64,000 nucleotides of DNA from Pleodorina starrii (lineage: Eukaryota; Chlorophyta; Chlorophyceae; Chlamydomonadales; Volvocaceae): contig BRXU01000045.1 of assembly GCA_030267565.1 (NCBI GenBank), positions 74,501 through 138,500 on the forward strand. Direction: 5' to 3'. Shown one piece after another: positions 21,323 to 33,488 of the stretch. Position 1 is the stretch's first letter. Each line of letters starts with the position of its first letter. A program made the position numbers and the translations under genes. The notes beneath the pieces were generated by a model, which was not told the origin of the DNA, searched no databases, and saw only the letters and a list, made by a program, of their open reading frames with translations.

Positions 21323-23409
21323 CTACCCGTCGTCGTCTTTCCCCTCCTCCTCCTGCCCATCGTCGCTGAACCCGCCGCTGCCCATGGCCAAATCATCGCC
21401 AATGGCGTCAAACTCGCCCCCGGTGGTGCCGTACTCCTCCTCGTCCTCCGACAGCTGCTCCACCCCCCCGCCACCGCCTTCGCCCTCGCTCCTCCACACC
21501 GCCAGCAGCTTCAGTTTGCATTCCGCCATCTTGATGTCAAAGACCCGCAGGATGCCCGCCTGGTTGGCATCGAGCTTCTGACCCGTACGGCACACCTGTA
21601 TGCGCGTGCACAGCGTCGTACGGCAGACATGTCGTACATCACGTTACCATACACATCACCGGGCGGATGGGTGGACGAATGCATGATAACGGGGGCTGGT
21701 TACGGGGGTTTCGGAGCGAGGGAGGGACTCTTGTTCACCTGTCCTTCTTTCCTCCATCTTTTTCCCCAACACGGCTCTCCCAGGCCCTCCCCCCTCCAGT
21801 CTACCCTCGACCCCTTCCAACCAAACCTCAGCCCCCGCCCAGCCCGCCCGCACTCCCCCCCAAGGCCCCCTCTCCAAGGCCTTCCCTTCCCTTCCCGCAC
21901 CGTGTGGTCCGCCAGCAGCTCCACCACCCCCTTGTTCAGTTTGGTGGGCAGACCGAATTTGCGCAGCTGAGGCTCCAGGGTGTGCGGCAACGGACCCATG
22001 GGTCCGCTGAGCGGCCCGGCAGTCAGGCGGAAGTCGTGGGCGGCGGGGGCACCCACGCGCGCATAGTCCTCGTGCACGTAGCTGTCGAGCGCGGACTGGA
22101 CCTGTGTGCGTGTGTGTAGTTGGGGGGGGGGGGACACGGCACGGGGACAGAGTATGAAGGACCCAAGAGGACCGACCAAGCTGACAAACAGCTAATAAAC
22201 ATGGGAAAAGAAAAGGGGCGTAGGCTGCTAGGTGCGTCGCGCGGTAGGCGCATCTCCTCCTTCGCCCCTTCCGCATCCTCCTAACCCACCACACCTCCTC
22301 CGCCCCCTGCCCCCTCTGCCCTCCCCACTCCCCCATATACACATACACATGTACCCACACATGTACCCACGCGCACCCCCCCCCACCTCCTCGTGCGGCA
22401 GCTTTGTGAACAGCAGCCCCACCGTCCCCTTGATCAGCTCGCTCAGTCCGCTCAGGCCCTGCTTGTACTCGTCTGCCTCGCTGCGGCCCAACGCCACCTG
22501 CATCAGAGAGGTGGACCCCAGAACAAACCTGCAGGGACAAGAAGGGATCGCAAGGGGGGCGGACGACGGGGGCAGTGGTTATAACAATAAGTAAAAAGGA
22601 TAACGCCCCGCGGAAGGGAGGGGAGGAGGGCGTTGGCGCGTTGAGGGTTTCGGGCCCCGCAGGAGGGGCCGGGTCGGCTGCGAGGGAACGGAGATGGGGT
22701 TTTGGTGGAATCGCAGGGCCTGAGGGGTGGGCATGAAGAGCCGGGTCCGGGTCAGGGTCTGCGTCGATGCGGCAAATGACGATGCGCGCCCTTGCGTTGG
22801 GTTGCATGAAAGCTGGCGTGGGTTAACGCTGGTGCGCCCGCCTCTTCGTGCACACAGATGGCGGGCGAGCGGGCGGGACGACGAGTCGCGGCAGGGCCTT
22901 TCTTCCCTCCTCGCAAGTGTGTGAGAAAGGTGTGTGTATGGGGGAGGCGGGGGGTGTACAGGGGGGCCCAGGGACGGGTGTGTTGCTCACCTGCTGCTGT
23001 CCTGAAGCTCCTCTCGGAGTTGCTTAAACCGCTCCGTTCGCATGTTGTAGTGCTTAAACACGTACACGGTGGGGTACCTATGGCGGGTTTGCGAAGCGGG
23101 GAATGCCAAAGGCAGGGCAAAACGTTGACAGTCGGTTCGTTGAGCCGGTGCAATTTATGAAGGACGCGAGCGGCAACGGAGTACAAGGACGCCGCAAGCG
23201 CAGCACCGACTTACGTGTCTAGGCATTGTCGAATTTTTTCCAGCAGACCCTCCTTCCAGGCCCGGTCCTTCTTCTTGACCTTGGTTAGGGAGACTGCACG
23301 GCGGCGCCATGCTTCGGTTTCGCGGCGGCGGAACAAAAAGGATTGACGTAATGCATATTGTATAAGCGACAGGACACCTACCAACTTTGTTGCGCTTGCT
23401 CTTGGGCAT
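21323..23409 (-). CDS. MRT4: Ribosome assembly factor MRT4 (mRNA turnover protein 4)
   Basis: Six minus-strand exons: 23382-23409, 23215-23293, 22991-23077, 22387-22528, 21901-22101 and 21323-21595, giving 269 residues. It starts MPKSKRNKVVSLTKVKKKDR, the family's hallmark basic N-terminus. The uL10-like rRNA-binding domain follows: YPTVYVFKHYNMRTERFKQL, then FVLGSTSLMQVALGRS, and GLLFTKLPHEEV. The second domain runs through EPQLRKFGLPTKLNKGVVEL and VCRTGQKLDANQAGILRVFD. An acidic Gly/Asp/Glu tail of about 55 residues closes the protein. MRT4 is a nucleolar relative of stalk protein P0; it holds the P0 site on pre-60S particles and is later exchanged for P0. Length is close to that of yeast and plant homologues (about 240). 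The gene is head to head with prefoldin subunit 3. Confidence 0.93.
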
Positions 23410-23786
23410 GTTTTAAAGTCGGCAGTCGACGCCGCAACAACGGCTTGAGAGCACTGGCTTGCTAAAGTTGACAATGTTAAATTGCAGGTGGACAAATGGA
23501 TGGGACTAATATTCGACGAGTTGTGGGGCAAGCGGCAAACACCAGAGTTTTGTGTCACGGAGGCGTACGGCGGTTCGGTTGAGCCCTAACCACCGCCAAA
23601 CTTGCTCCATTTGCCCGCGTCACAGCTAGTAATGCTCCCGTGCTGCGGTTGAGCCTACAAGCATAGAGCGGCTGGTGTAGCTGTCGCCTCGACTGCCGCC
23701 CAGTTTACAGTGTGCCCATTTAATTCGACGCCGGATTCCGTAGAAACAAATTACACATATTTACAGGGCCATACTATTACGGGAAA
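23410..23786. promoter_or_regulatory. Bidirectional upstream region of MRT4 and PFDN3
   Basis: The start codons of these divergent genes are only 377 bases apart, so promoters and both 5' leaders must share this stretch. It is less GC-rich than the genes and has no coding potential. No named promoter element is clear. Confidence 0.55.
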
Positions 23787-24359
23787 ATGTCGTCGGATGG
23801 AGCGGGCCCTTCCGCGCCGGCGGAGCAGAGTATGTCGATACCCAGGGCAGAATTCATAGAGGACGTGGCCAAGTTCATGGAGGACAAGGACGCCGATAAG
23901 GTTCTTGGGCAGCTGAACGAGAACATTCGGACGTATCGCATGATTCAAGGGGACCTCGAGCAAAAGCGGATGCGGACGATGACCAAGCTGCCGGAGCTCA
24001 GGCGCGCGGTGGAGATCGTCAAGCAGCTGATTGAAAAGCAAGAGGCGGGTGACGAGGTCGTCACGGACTTTATGCTGGCGGAGGGCGCGTACGCCAAAGC
24101 CAAGATCAAGGGCGCCAAAACGGTGAACCTGTGGCTGGGCGCGGGCGTCATGCTGGAGTACCCGCTCGAGGAGGCGAGTTTGCTGCTCCAGGAGAATGAG
24201 GCGAACTGCCGCGCCAACCTGAAGACCAACGAGGAAAGCCTGGCGTTCATCAAGGACAGCATCACCACCACGGAGGTCAGCATCGCGCGGATATACAACT
24301 ACGACCTGGAGCGGCGGCGGAAGACGAAGGAGGAGGGGGGGCAGCTGGTGGCGGCGTGA
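23787..24359 (+). CDS. PFDN3: Prefoldin subunit 3 (VBP1-like)
   Basis: A single uninterrupted frame of 190 residues. Prefoldin is a cytosolic hexameric chaperone that hands unfolded actin and tubulin to the CCT chaperonin; subunit 3 is one of its two alpha-type subunits. The sequence has an N-terminal coiled helix (IPRAEFIEDVAKFMEDKDAD, then QGDLEQKRMRTMTKLPELRR), a central beta-hairpin region around VNLWLGAGVMLEYPLEEA, and a C-terminal coiled helix with NLKTNEESLAFIKDSITTTE and ARIYNYDLERRR. Length and layout match plant and animal subunit 3. It is the only recognised complete gene in the window without introns. It shares its upstream region with MRT4. Confidence 0.95.
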   Translation: MSSDGAGPSAPAEQSMSIPRAEFIEDVAKFMEDKDADKVLGQLNENIRTYRMIQGDLEQKRMRTMTKLPELRRAVEIVKQLIEKQEAGDEVVTDFMLAEGAYAKAKIKGAKTVNLWLGAGVMLEYPLEEASLLLQENEANCRANLKTNEESLAFIKDSITTTEVSIARIYNYDLERRRKTKEEGGQLVAA

Positions 24360-26888
24360 AACCGTGCGCGTTGGCCGTTCCGCAGGGAGGTTGGTTTCGG
24401 AGGGTCACCAGTTTGGGCGTTTCCAGCCCGCGCCCCGTGCAGCCGCGGGTCGCGGGTTGAAAATGCCTTGCAGGCTGCGCGGAGTCCTAGGGTTCCAGTT
24501 GGGTAGAGATACAGAACAGAAGATGAGGACAGAAGACGCCGTCGGTACGGTACTCGCGCCTGGGGTTTGGGGCCGCGGGCTGGCGTGGCAATCGCCAAGT
24601 TGCCGAAGCGCGGTCGGCGCTTCGCGCACGGCCCTCGGCGGCGAGGTGCGCTCGCGCGTTTGGAGCAGCGCGTTCGTCTGCGGCTGGCGTAACGGTGATG
24701 TGTTCGGGTTGCAGCTCTGGACGTGGGGCAGGGCAGGGCAGGCAGGCTCTGGATGCGGTCTCTGCGGCTGGATGCACATGCAGGCAGCCGCATGGTGCGG
24801 CGCTCCCAGGCATGGCTACTGCAGCCGCGCGGACGGGGACGCATAATGGTGGTGGTGGTGGTTGCAGTGGCCTCCAGACCCTGGCTGGTGTGGCGCTCCC
24901 ACAGGCGGCGTCAGGTGCGTCAGGTGCGTCGCTTCGGCAGCGTCCCTGACCACGCGCTGAAGGGTGAAGGCCGCGCCTCGTCGTGGGTTCGCGGACCGGT
25001 GGGCGGGTGAGTGGGCGGGTGCCCAGCTGGTCAATCGCTGCCAGCACCGCAGCCCCGGTTGGACCCAGTGCTGCGGGACGGGCCGTCCGGTGACCCCGCG
25101 GGTTGCAGCCCGCCGGTTGGAGCGCCCGGCGGTGGGGACATCGCGTCTTGCGCCTGTTGGGCCGGTCAGGTCGCGCCGTTACACACAGCACCGATGGCTG
25201 ATGGCTGGTTCTGATTCCTCGCTGGGGCGGGGTCCATGGCGCGGGCTGCTGCTCGGCGGCTTTCAGCTCTCATGGGCTTTTGGAACTGACAGATGCCTGA
25301 TGATGATGAACACGCTGATGGGCAAGGATGTTGATGCGCGCTGATGCGGGCGGTGTAATTACCCGAAGTGGGGCGCGAGGCGACGGGGAAGTTCCGGCGG
25401 CTGGGGTGGCCACCCGTCCTCAACGTGGCTCCAGACCTTGGGGAGGTTGGTTAAGCCAGCAAGCCGAGCTTTCGTGCACGGCGCAGCGGGCACGGGGTGT
25501 CCAGCTCAGTACGGCGGTTTTAGCGTTGGGGATGGAGAGGCAGGATTGCGGCGCCGAGGCCAGGCCACCTTGGTCGCGTTTGGGGTTGGCATTGCTGGCC
25601 CCTGTCTTGGCAGCGCTGACTGCGACGGCATGTGTCAGCTGCTGCGTGCGGCCGGAGCCGACCGGCCGCGGCGATGACGGCACTGTACGGCAGGGCCAAG
25701 CTGCATACGGTATATCCGAGGTCCGGGCACCCTGGAGCTGTCGGCAATTGAAAAGGTTTGCGACGCGCCCAGATGCGAAGTGCCGCTCGCTGAGGAAGTA
25801 TGCCGCTCGCTCCGTTCTGGCGAATGCGGCGGATGCGCAATGTCCTCGCCCGGAGGTTGCTCGCAGCCCTGGCTCGATGCGCGAGCGTGGCGTGATCGCG
25901 GTGGAGTTGCGGCCCCTTGATCGATCGATTGCGCGGGGCCCCTGGTGTGCCGGCTGGGAGTGCACAGGGCGCGTGCTGTGGCTTACCTGCGGAGGTTGGC
26001 CGCTTTTTGCCGCTACCTTAAATTTAAATCAGGAGGTTGTCGGAGGAGGTAGTTTGGCGGATTATGCGGCCTGTGACCCATTGACCAATAATGTTCTGCA
26101 GTAACATTGCGAGCCACGGGCCAACATGCTGAAGGACAGCAAAACGTTCTGCAGCATGCCTACATGTGCCTCTATCCCCGCGCGGGGCGTTCAAAGTGCG
26201 GTCCCTCACGGTCCCAGCTGTCTGCACGGTCGATCAGCCTGTCTGTGCCTGTGGCGATCACCCACCACGTTAGCTCCAGGCTATCTGCTTAGGACGTTGC
26301 GAGGGATGGTCATGCGTAGCCGGTATTCGGCTGGGGCACTGCCAAAGAGCCCGCAAAACCTGCAAACCGCGTAATCATGCAGCGCACACCAGCCTCTTAG
26401 GCCACACAGGCCAAGAAAAGTCGAACCTAGTATGTAGTTTTCTTCTCAGCGCAAAACGTCAACACACGAGCAGCTGTAAAGCGTGGGAGAATCACTTCCG
26501 AAAATTGGGCCACACGCCAGATGCCATTTTTTCTTGTACAGGTGATTAGTTGGCGGACGTTCAGCAATTATTTAGCATAATTTGAGCGCTGCGTGAGTAG
26601 ATTTCGATGGACTGGCCAATTCCCGCCGCTACGGCAGTTTTGTTTTTGGTCGCGGAGCCGGCCTGTTGTGAGCTTTTTATATCGGCTGCAGTTAAGGCGT
26701 ATCAAGCGTGCTCCCCACCAAAGCTTGCCGTTGACAGTACAAACAGAATTCCTTTCTTGCGCGTCTTCGTGATCCTCTATTTATCAGGGAGCCACGCTAC
26801 ACGTTCCAGCTGCTCCTGCCCGGAAGCCCTAGCTTCGCACCGGCTCGCATAGACAGCAGACTGGGCGAACAACATCCGGACAGCAAAT
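24360..26888. other. Intergenic region downstream of PFDN3
   Basis: 2.5 kb. The first 1.6 kb is GC-rich and has long open frames on both strands (for example 24364-24846, 24487-25191 and 25328-26104), but they are Arg/Ala/Gly-rich by composition and show no domain or splice structure. From about 26380 the base composition falls. Probably PFDN3 3' untranslated region and upstream region of the next gene. Confidence 0.45.
25354..25358 (+). terminator. Possible TGTAA poly(A) signal for PFDN3
   Basis: TGTAA in the sequence CGGTGTAATTACC lies about 1 kb past the PFDN3 stop. If used, the 3' untranslated region would be close to 1 kb, long but not unusual for these algae. Confidence 0.4.
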
Positions 26889-29138
26889 ATGCGTCCTGCT
26901 AAAGGGCAAATCCCGCGGATTCCGCAGCCAGGAACCACCAAGGGCGGTTCCGGCGGCACCGGCGCGCTCGGGACGTCGCGCTGCCCAGGCACCCCTACGA
27001 ACAACGGGTGCGCTGCAGCTCACGTCATCATATACTCCACAAGAAGTATCACGAGAGATTGCGCAGTCGTTGCTGCTTTGCTGTCGGTGTTCAGAGTTTG
27101 TCTGGCCTGCTTTCTCGAGTCAGCGCTGAGACTTTTGGGGCCGGCTTTCTGCTTCCTGCATGCAACGCAACGCAACGATCAGCTCCCGATCAGCTCCCGA
27201 CGTGACACACGAAATTGCCTTTTGCCTTCAACCAAAACGCTTTTTTGCCTCCTCTTCTGTTTTTAAACTGTTGTGTTGTCGCAGGCATTCGCTGGCTCAG
27301 AGCGCTGCCGCGTCCTCGCGGCTGCCGCCCGCCGCGAGCTCCGGACTGCCCAAATTCACGCCGATGAAGAAGCTGGCCCTGGCGGCCGCCCCAGCGGACG
27401 CGCCGGCGCCGCTGCTGCCACCACCCAGCCCGAGAGGCGCTCCGCCGCCGCTGGTCGTCGAAACTGACGGCCTGCTGGGTACCCAGGATGCGGAGCAGCG
27501 CCACGGTCCTCCGACACCCGTCGGCGAGGTTTACCGGTGCGCCGCGGCGGGAATGGACAATGGAGCGCTTTCCTTTCGCCCGCGGACTTACTTTGTCTCT
27601 AGGTGTTTGCGTCAGCGTCAGTCGCTGCTTTAATTTGTTCGTCCTGGTTCGTCTCTGTTGAACGAATCGGACCGCGGCGGACCCGATGCATGTGTTTTGT
27701 GATCTGGGTCGGCAGGCGTTGTGTGTCTTCGGGACTGCGTGGGATCAATGCGACATGTTGCGGGCGGTCGCCCCGCAAGCAAGCACAAGTGCGAGGCGCC
27801 GCCTATCTGCACGATCCCCTGGCGGAGGTTGCCTACTGAAGGTTATTAGTCGCGACACCGCCGGGTTGGGGTGGTCAGCGCCATACAGCGCCTCGACCTG
27901 CAGTGCGCCTCGAGCATGACCCAGATCGCTCGACCCAGATCGCAAAACACAACCCCATGCGTTCGCGAAACCGCACGAGTCTCATCACCCAAACTTGCTG
28001 CTGTACTGTCATCTGTTTAAATCAATATTACCCGCATATGGACCGCGACCCACATCGACCCACATCGATCCGCCCCCTTCCAAGCCCTCAAATCTGTATG
28101 TCCTCCCGCCAACCCACACATATACGCGCGCATACACACGCACGCACACGCACACACGCACATGCAGGCCCAGCACCACAAAGGCCGACACCGCCAGTGA
28201 CGACAGCGACACCGCCAGCAGCTGCGGCAGCTCGAGGACGCTGGCCGCGTCGGCGGCGGAGGCCGCCGCGGCCGCCAGCGGGGCGGCGGCGTCGGCGGCG
28301 CCGCCGCTGCTGCCAGGAACCGGCGCCGCCGCCGGCGGCGCCCCTGCGGCTTCTGCTGTCGGCCCAGGCGCTGGTACCGCTGCCGCCGCCATCTCGACGC
28401 CGTACGTCTCCGTGCAGGAGCAGGGCCAGCCTTGCCAACAGCGGGGCGGCGGCAGCGGCGGTGGACAGGGGGACGCGCTATCATCGGCGACGGATCCGGC
28501 GTCCAAGAAGGATGCGAACAACCTGCAGTGGAAACTGGAGGGGCTGCTGCGCGACGCGGGGCTGGCCGGCAACGAGCCCAAGGCCGTACAGGTGGGCAGG
28601 CCGGTGTCGCTCTGGCCCTGGCCTTGGCTAAACCTGGACTTCATGGTTTGCCTAGGGGCCTGGCTGCTGCGACCTGTGCTAAATTATGCAACGTTGGCAT
28701 TAGGAAAACGTGCCTCCTCGTGTGACTGCATTGCAAGCTCACGGCGACATCGGTACCCATCTGCTGTGTCCCTCCCTGGCGTCCTGGGCAAATATACACA
28801 CATCCCTGGTGCTTTGCCGCTGCACACCACCACAGGCCCTGGCCGCCGCCATCGCCGTCGCCTGCACCACCCACACCAAGGCGACGACCGCAACCACCAG
28901 CGGCGGCGGCGCCGGCGCCACGTCCACCGCCACGGCGGCGGTGGCGCCGCCGCCGCCGGCCCGTCGTTCGCGCTTCTCCGGCTGCGCGGCGGCGGCGGCG
29001 CTGGGCATGGGTGTCGTACTGATGGCGGCGCTGGCGGTGTGCATGGCCTGGGTCGTGTGGGTGCTGGTGGATCGGCAGGTGATTGGCCCCTTCGCCGCTG
29101 CCGCCTTCGGCGGTGACGATGTCTGCCCGTCGGCGTAA
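26889..29138 (+). CDS. Unknown protein with C-terminal membrane segment
   Basis: Proposed exons 26889-27007, 27285-27536, 28168-28591 and 28836-29138 give 365 residues, with every junction in phase. I do not recognise the family. Most of the protein is Ala/Ser/Pro/Gly-rich and probably disordered. Two parts look constrained: KKDANNLQWKLEGLLRDAGL, a likely amphipathic helix at the end of exon 3, and one strong hydrophobic segment in exon 4 (GVVLMAALAVCMAWVVWVLV) about 20 residues before the stop, flanked upstream by basic PARRSRFSG. That suggests a tail-anchored or single-pass membrane protein with its bulk in the cytosol. The donor of exon 2 is TACCG followed by GTGCGC; a GT three codons earlier would put exon 3 out of frame. 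The start is the first ATG of exon 1; an upstream exon cannot be excluded. Confidence 0.6.
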
Positions 29139-30583
29139 TGGAGGGAGGGATGTGCGTGGCCGCGTGTGGAGTCTGTGGGCGATTCTGGAAATGCGAAGCG
29201 GAGTGCGATGTGGGGCCGATGTGGGGCCGGGCTTTGGATGTGGTGAGGGAGTGCCGGAGTGCGGGTGTGGGTTAACGATGTGGGACCCCGGTGCGTCCAG
29301 ACAGACACGGATTTCTTTTGTTCCACCACCACATATGAAACGAGTCTGGTGTAGAAATGTAGTATTGTAGGTGCGTCCTTCTCCTTCTCCGTCTCCGGGG
29401 TAGAGGCCGCCTTGCGGTTCATTCGTGTTTGCAGGCGACACCGTCTGCTGGCCGGCCGGCCGGTGCCTGTTTTGGAAACGACTAATGTGCAGTCTAGCGC
29501 AGGAGGGTCGCGGCGGACGGTAGTAGATATAGGGATGCGGACCACGTGGTTTAGTACGGGCCGTATTACGGGCCGTATTGCGTGTTACGCTGGGGGGCTC
29601 CAGGGAGAGTCCAGCAGGCTCGTGAGGCCGGAGAGCGTGTGTGTGCCAATGACTAGCGATACCACCGTGTCAAGTACTACTACGAGTACTGCTAGCGTAC
29701 TACGCTACTTCGCGTACTAGCGTGTGTGGCAGGCGCGTTAATTTTTGTGCCCATGCCCCTGGGTGTACATATGGCGCTGTGAGTGTGTGTGTGCCGCATT
29801 TTGTGCTGCTGCTGCTGCTGGCGCCGCGGCAACCACAGCGCCTCGAGCGCGTGACAGTAGAACTTTCGGGACCTTGTAGGAGGATGAGGATGAGGGGAAG
29901 GGGCCTCAGCGCCGAAAGGCCGCCGTGCAGCCTCGGAGGATCAGCGGTCCCCTTTACCCCGGCCGTGCGTGTACGGCTCTGCAAGCAAACCACACCCGCT
30001 CTCGTTCTGAAATGAGGCGATCGACAGACGCAGACGCAGACGCAGATTTTCCGCTCCTTCCTCGGGAATGCCAAGAGCTCCGACGAACAGCAATACGAAC
30101 GTGCACGCAGAACCCAAACGGGCATTGCTCATCTTACGGTAACAGCTCACAGGGGCAGTCTCAACGTGTCTGCACGATGCGGTGTGGCCCCCATAGTTGG
30201 CGCTGTCTAGGCACTGTCCACTGTGTTTACTACGGTAACCTCTATCCACTGTCTTCGCTATCCTCTGATCCATTGTGATGTGTGTTCGCTATGCACTGAT
30301 CACTATCCCACTGCGTGTGTTCGCAATCCATTCGCCACATTCGGCAATACCGCCTCTCGCTTCACCTCGCTGCCCATGATGTCGTCATGCACAGGCACAC
30401 ACTCGCTCACCTCATACTTTTCTCTCTCCTTACCATCGCCAACATGCACATGTCCCACGCTGCTTTACACATGCCGCCCCCCACATTCTCTATCCCCATC
30501 TAAAATATGTCCTCCTTAACTCCGCGCGTCTCCAGAGGCCCCAAACCCCCAACCTCATCCCGCCGCACCGCCCCTCCCTCCCA
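29139..30583. other. Convergent 3' flank, no gene seen
   Basis: About 1.4 kb between two stop codons on opposite strands. Short open frames lack any family feature. Some tandem words occur (GTACTACTACGAGTACTGC near 29675; AGACGCAGACGCAGACGCAG near 30026). Confidence 0.5.
30465..30469 (-). terminator. TGTAA poly(A) signal of the EAR-repeat gene
   Basis: TTACA on the plus strand lies about 115 bases past the stop codon at 30584. The short distance makes this the best-placed poly(A) signal in the window. Confidence 0.55.
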
Positions 30584-33488
30584 TCACCTCTTCTGCGCCT
30601 TCGCCCCGCCACCAGCCCGCCGCCCCACGCCCGCCCCTCCCCCACTCCCGCCCCCTCCTCCTCCGCCTCCTCCCACCGCCTTGCCTCCACCTCCACCTCC
30701 TCCACCCTTATCCTTCGCCCCCGCCCCCCCCCCCGCCCCGCCGTCCACCTCCACCTGCCACACGTGCGTCAGCGGCCCCGCGGTGGTGCCGTTGGCGGTC
30801 CGGTCGCCGGTCGCCAGCAGCACCGTGGCGCCGCCCAGCCGCCCCGCCGCCAGCCCGGTGGCGCACTGCAGCCCCGCCAGGTGGGCCGCCGGCTCGAAGC
30901 GCTGCCGCTCGCGGACCCAGGTCAGCAGCGGGCTCTCCATCGTGGGACTGCACACCTGCGGAGGGAAGGGTTAGGGGCGTTGTTTTTAGGGGTTTTTCCT
31001 TCCTTCGTTATATCACTTCCTTGTGATATAAGAGGCAGCCCCACCCTGATCAGAAACGCTTTCTCACCACTGAAATGCACTTCAGCTGCGCCGCCACCGA
31101 GTCACAAGTACCAGCAACACACCAAACACGCCACTTTACCAACACAAACTTCCATACCTGGTCTGCGCCCCGATTCGCAAACACCAGCACATCCACCGGT
31201 TCGCTCCCGGCGGCGGCGGCAGCGGCGGTGGAGCCGCGCCTGCCGCCGCCGCCGCCTTCGCGGCCGGTGAGCCCTGACCGCATACCCAGCAGCCCCGACG
31301 TCGCGCCCGCGCCCGAGCCGCCGCCGCCGCCCGGCATCAGCCTCATGTGCTGCACGTCGTGCGCGCCGACGGTGGCGATCAGCTGGTGCAGAATGAAGCG
31401 CTGCGAGGCGGGGTCGTAGCGCCAGAGGGTGGAGTTGGCGGCGAAGCTGTCGCCCTGGCGGCTGTTGGCTATGGCCAGGTACAGCGACGCGCCTCCGTCG
31501 CCGTCGCCGCCGCCGCCGGCAGCGGCGCCGCCGCCGTCACGCATGGTGAAGCAGCGGGCGCCGTGGGCGCCGTGCGTGGCGAGCACTTGGAGCAGCACAA
31601 AGTGGCGCTTCCTGGGGTGCCACCTGCGTGGGGGGGGGCGTGGTTTGTTTGTTTGGCACACGGCAAAGGCACAGTACGGCAGGGTCTGGGCGTCTGGCGA
31701 GGGTTGTCGTTTACCAAGTTGCATTTATTCGGTCACCCACAGCGGCGCTTGCGAATAAAATGGGTTGCGAAACCCAAAGCACATCATTATCCATCGATGG
31801 ATGGAGCCCCCAGATGGCGCTTAACGCCAGAGATACACAAACAGAACAGAGATACCCCGGCCCACTCCCCGAGAGAGATACAGAGACGGAGGGAGGGAGA
31901 GATCCCAAGTGCACCTGTATACCGTCGAGCGCGTGGTGAAGCCCTTGTCATAGTACGACAACCCGACCAGGAATACCGCCGCGCCGTCGTCGTCGTCGCC
32001 GACGCCGCCGCCACCCCCGTCGCCGGCGGTGCTGCACAGCGCCAGCGCCGCCACGCCGCGGAGCAGCGTCCGCTGCAGCTCCGAAACCACGAGCCCCTTA
32101 TCGTCGCTTTCCGCCAGGCCGTACAGCACCCAGTGGCCGCTGCCGTACTCGGCGACCGCCAGCGCATCCTGCCATGTCGCGCGCTGACCCGCTTGCGGCG
32201 CGGCGGACTTTCTGGATCCAAACTCCTCCGATGAGGACGCCAACCCAGATCCAGATCCAGATCCTTCGGATTCGGCTGTCGTGGGCCCCACCAAGGGCAG
32301 TCGCATGTGCAGGACATAGGAGGAGCCGTTTGCGGCGATGGCCGCCGCGGCTTTAAAGCCCCAGTCCGGAGACTGTGCGGACGAGGAGGTCAGCGGCTCC
32401 AGCTCGTACACCACTACGCCCTTGTGCTGATCCTGCAGGGCAGCAGGAAACGTACCGCGATTCGGGGGTGGGGCGCGCGGCGGACGACAAGCAGCTTGGC
32501 AACTGGTCTGCATGTGCCGTGTACCTCTGTGTTCGTGCGCGTAGGGTGCATCAACATAGGAGGGGCTGCGAAAGCGGGAAAACGGATGAGGGAGCATTGA
32601 TGTGCAACCCGCGCCGTGCTGCCCCGGCGATGTGAGCGGCTGGCGTAGTTGTTTGTTTCCTGAACGACACCTGCGCTTCAAATTGCGATCTCCCTGATCT
32701 GACAATTCTTGTAAGCACGACGCACCCACACCGTGCACCCACCCGTGATCAGATCAGCGCTAGATCCGCCCTCGATGGTTCTTCCGTACTGCACAGTGTA
32801 ACTGCACGCACCTTGCTACAGTAGTTGGCTACCGCAGCCCAGCGCCGGCCAGCCTGCTGCCACACGGCCCAGCTGTGACCGCACTCCGTCTGTGTGTGCA
32901 AAAGCAAAGTTGCGGACAATGCGTGCGACAGTAACGCAGGTATGCCGCTGTTTGGGGTGTCCATAGTTACCGCAAGGCGCATAGCGCAATGGGCCATGGG
33001 GTGGGTGATGACGGGTGCTGGCCCAGCTGGAAGCCGCAAGGGCCCAAAATCGGAGCGGCGGCCAGCCAGGGTTGGGCGGAGAAGTGCGCCTAGGGAACGG
33101 TGAGGGGACTCACCTGCAGGACGGCCAGTGGCTGCACGTTGGGCCTGGCGTTAAGGCGGAGAGCGAAGAGGCCGCTCGAGCCGAAGTAGTTTGCTACGAG
33201 GACCAGCGCATAGGGTCGCCGTGGATTGTCCTCGATGGGCACAAACGCCACCGACTGCGCTGCGTTGGTGTCGATTTGCGCGAGATGGCTAACTTTTACA
33301 GGTACGTATGGCAGGGAGGAAAGGACTTGGTCGCTGTAATCGAACCGTGAGACTGCTACAAAAGAATGTTGATGAAACATGATGAGCGTGCATAGCACCC
33401 AAACGCCAAGGACCAGTGCCAGCGCTTTTGTCAGCGACAGTCCTGGAAGCAGCTCCGTCGTTCCCGGCCGACGCCCCGGTGGGGGCAT
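30584..33488 (-). CDS. Membrane-anchored EAR/EPTP-repeat protein
   Basis: Four minus-strand exons, 33114-33488, 31915-32432, 31158-31623 and 30584-30955, give 576 residues from MPPPGRRPGTTEL. A Met eight codons upstream is also in frame. A hydrophobic stretch near residues 20-40 (LALVLGVWVLCTLIMF) makes it a probable type II membrane protein. The rest is a series of EAR (epitempin-associated, EPTP) repeats, beta-propeller blades known from LGI proteins and TSPEAR. The clearest is LYLAIANSRQGDSFAANST, then LWRYDPASQRFILHQLIAT and VGAHDVQHM; others are VFLVGLSYYDKGFTTRSTVY with HFVLLQVLATHGAHG, and VDVLVFANRGADQ. About five to seven blades are visible, two with Gly-rich inserts. A poly-Gly/Ala tail of about 60 residues ends the protein. 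Function unknown; extracellular or lumenal binding is inferred from the fold. Confidence 0.8.

Noticed and set aside
24364..26104. Several long open frames on both strands after PFDN3.
   Set aside because: High GC removes stop codons; peptides are Arg/Ala/Gly-rich, without domains, and frames on both strands are equally long.
26607..26852. An 81-codon plus-strand frame upstream of the unknown membrane protein.
   Set aside because: No donor gives an in-phase join to the next exon that I could support, and the peptide shows no family features.
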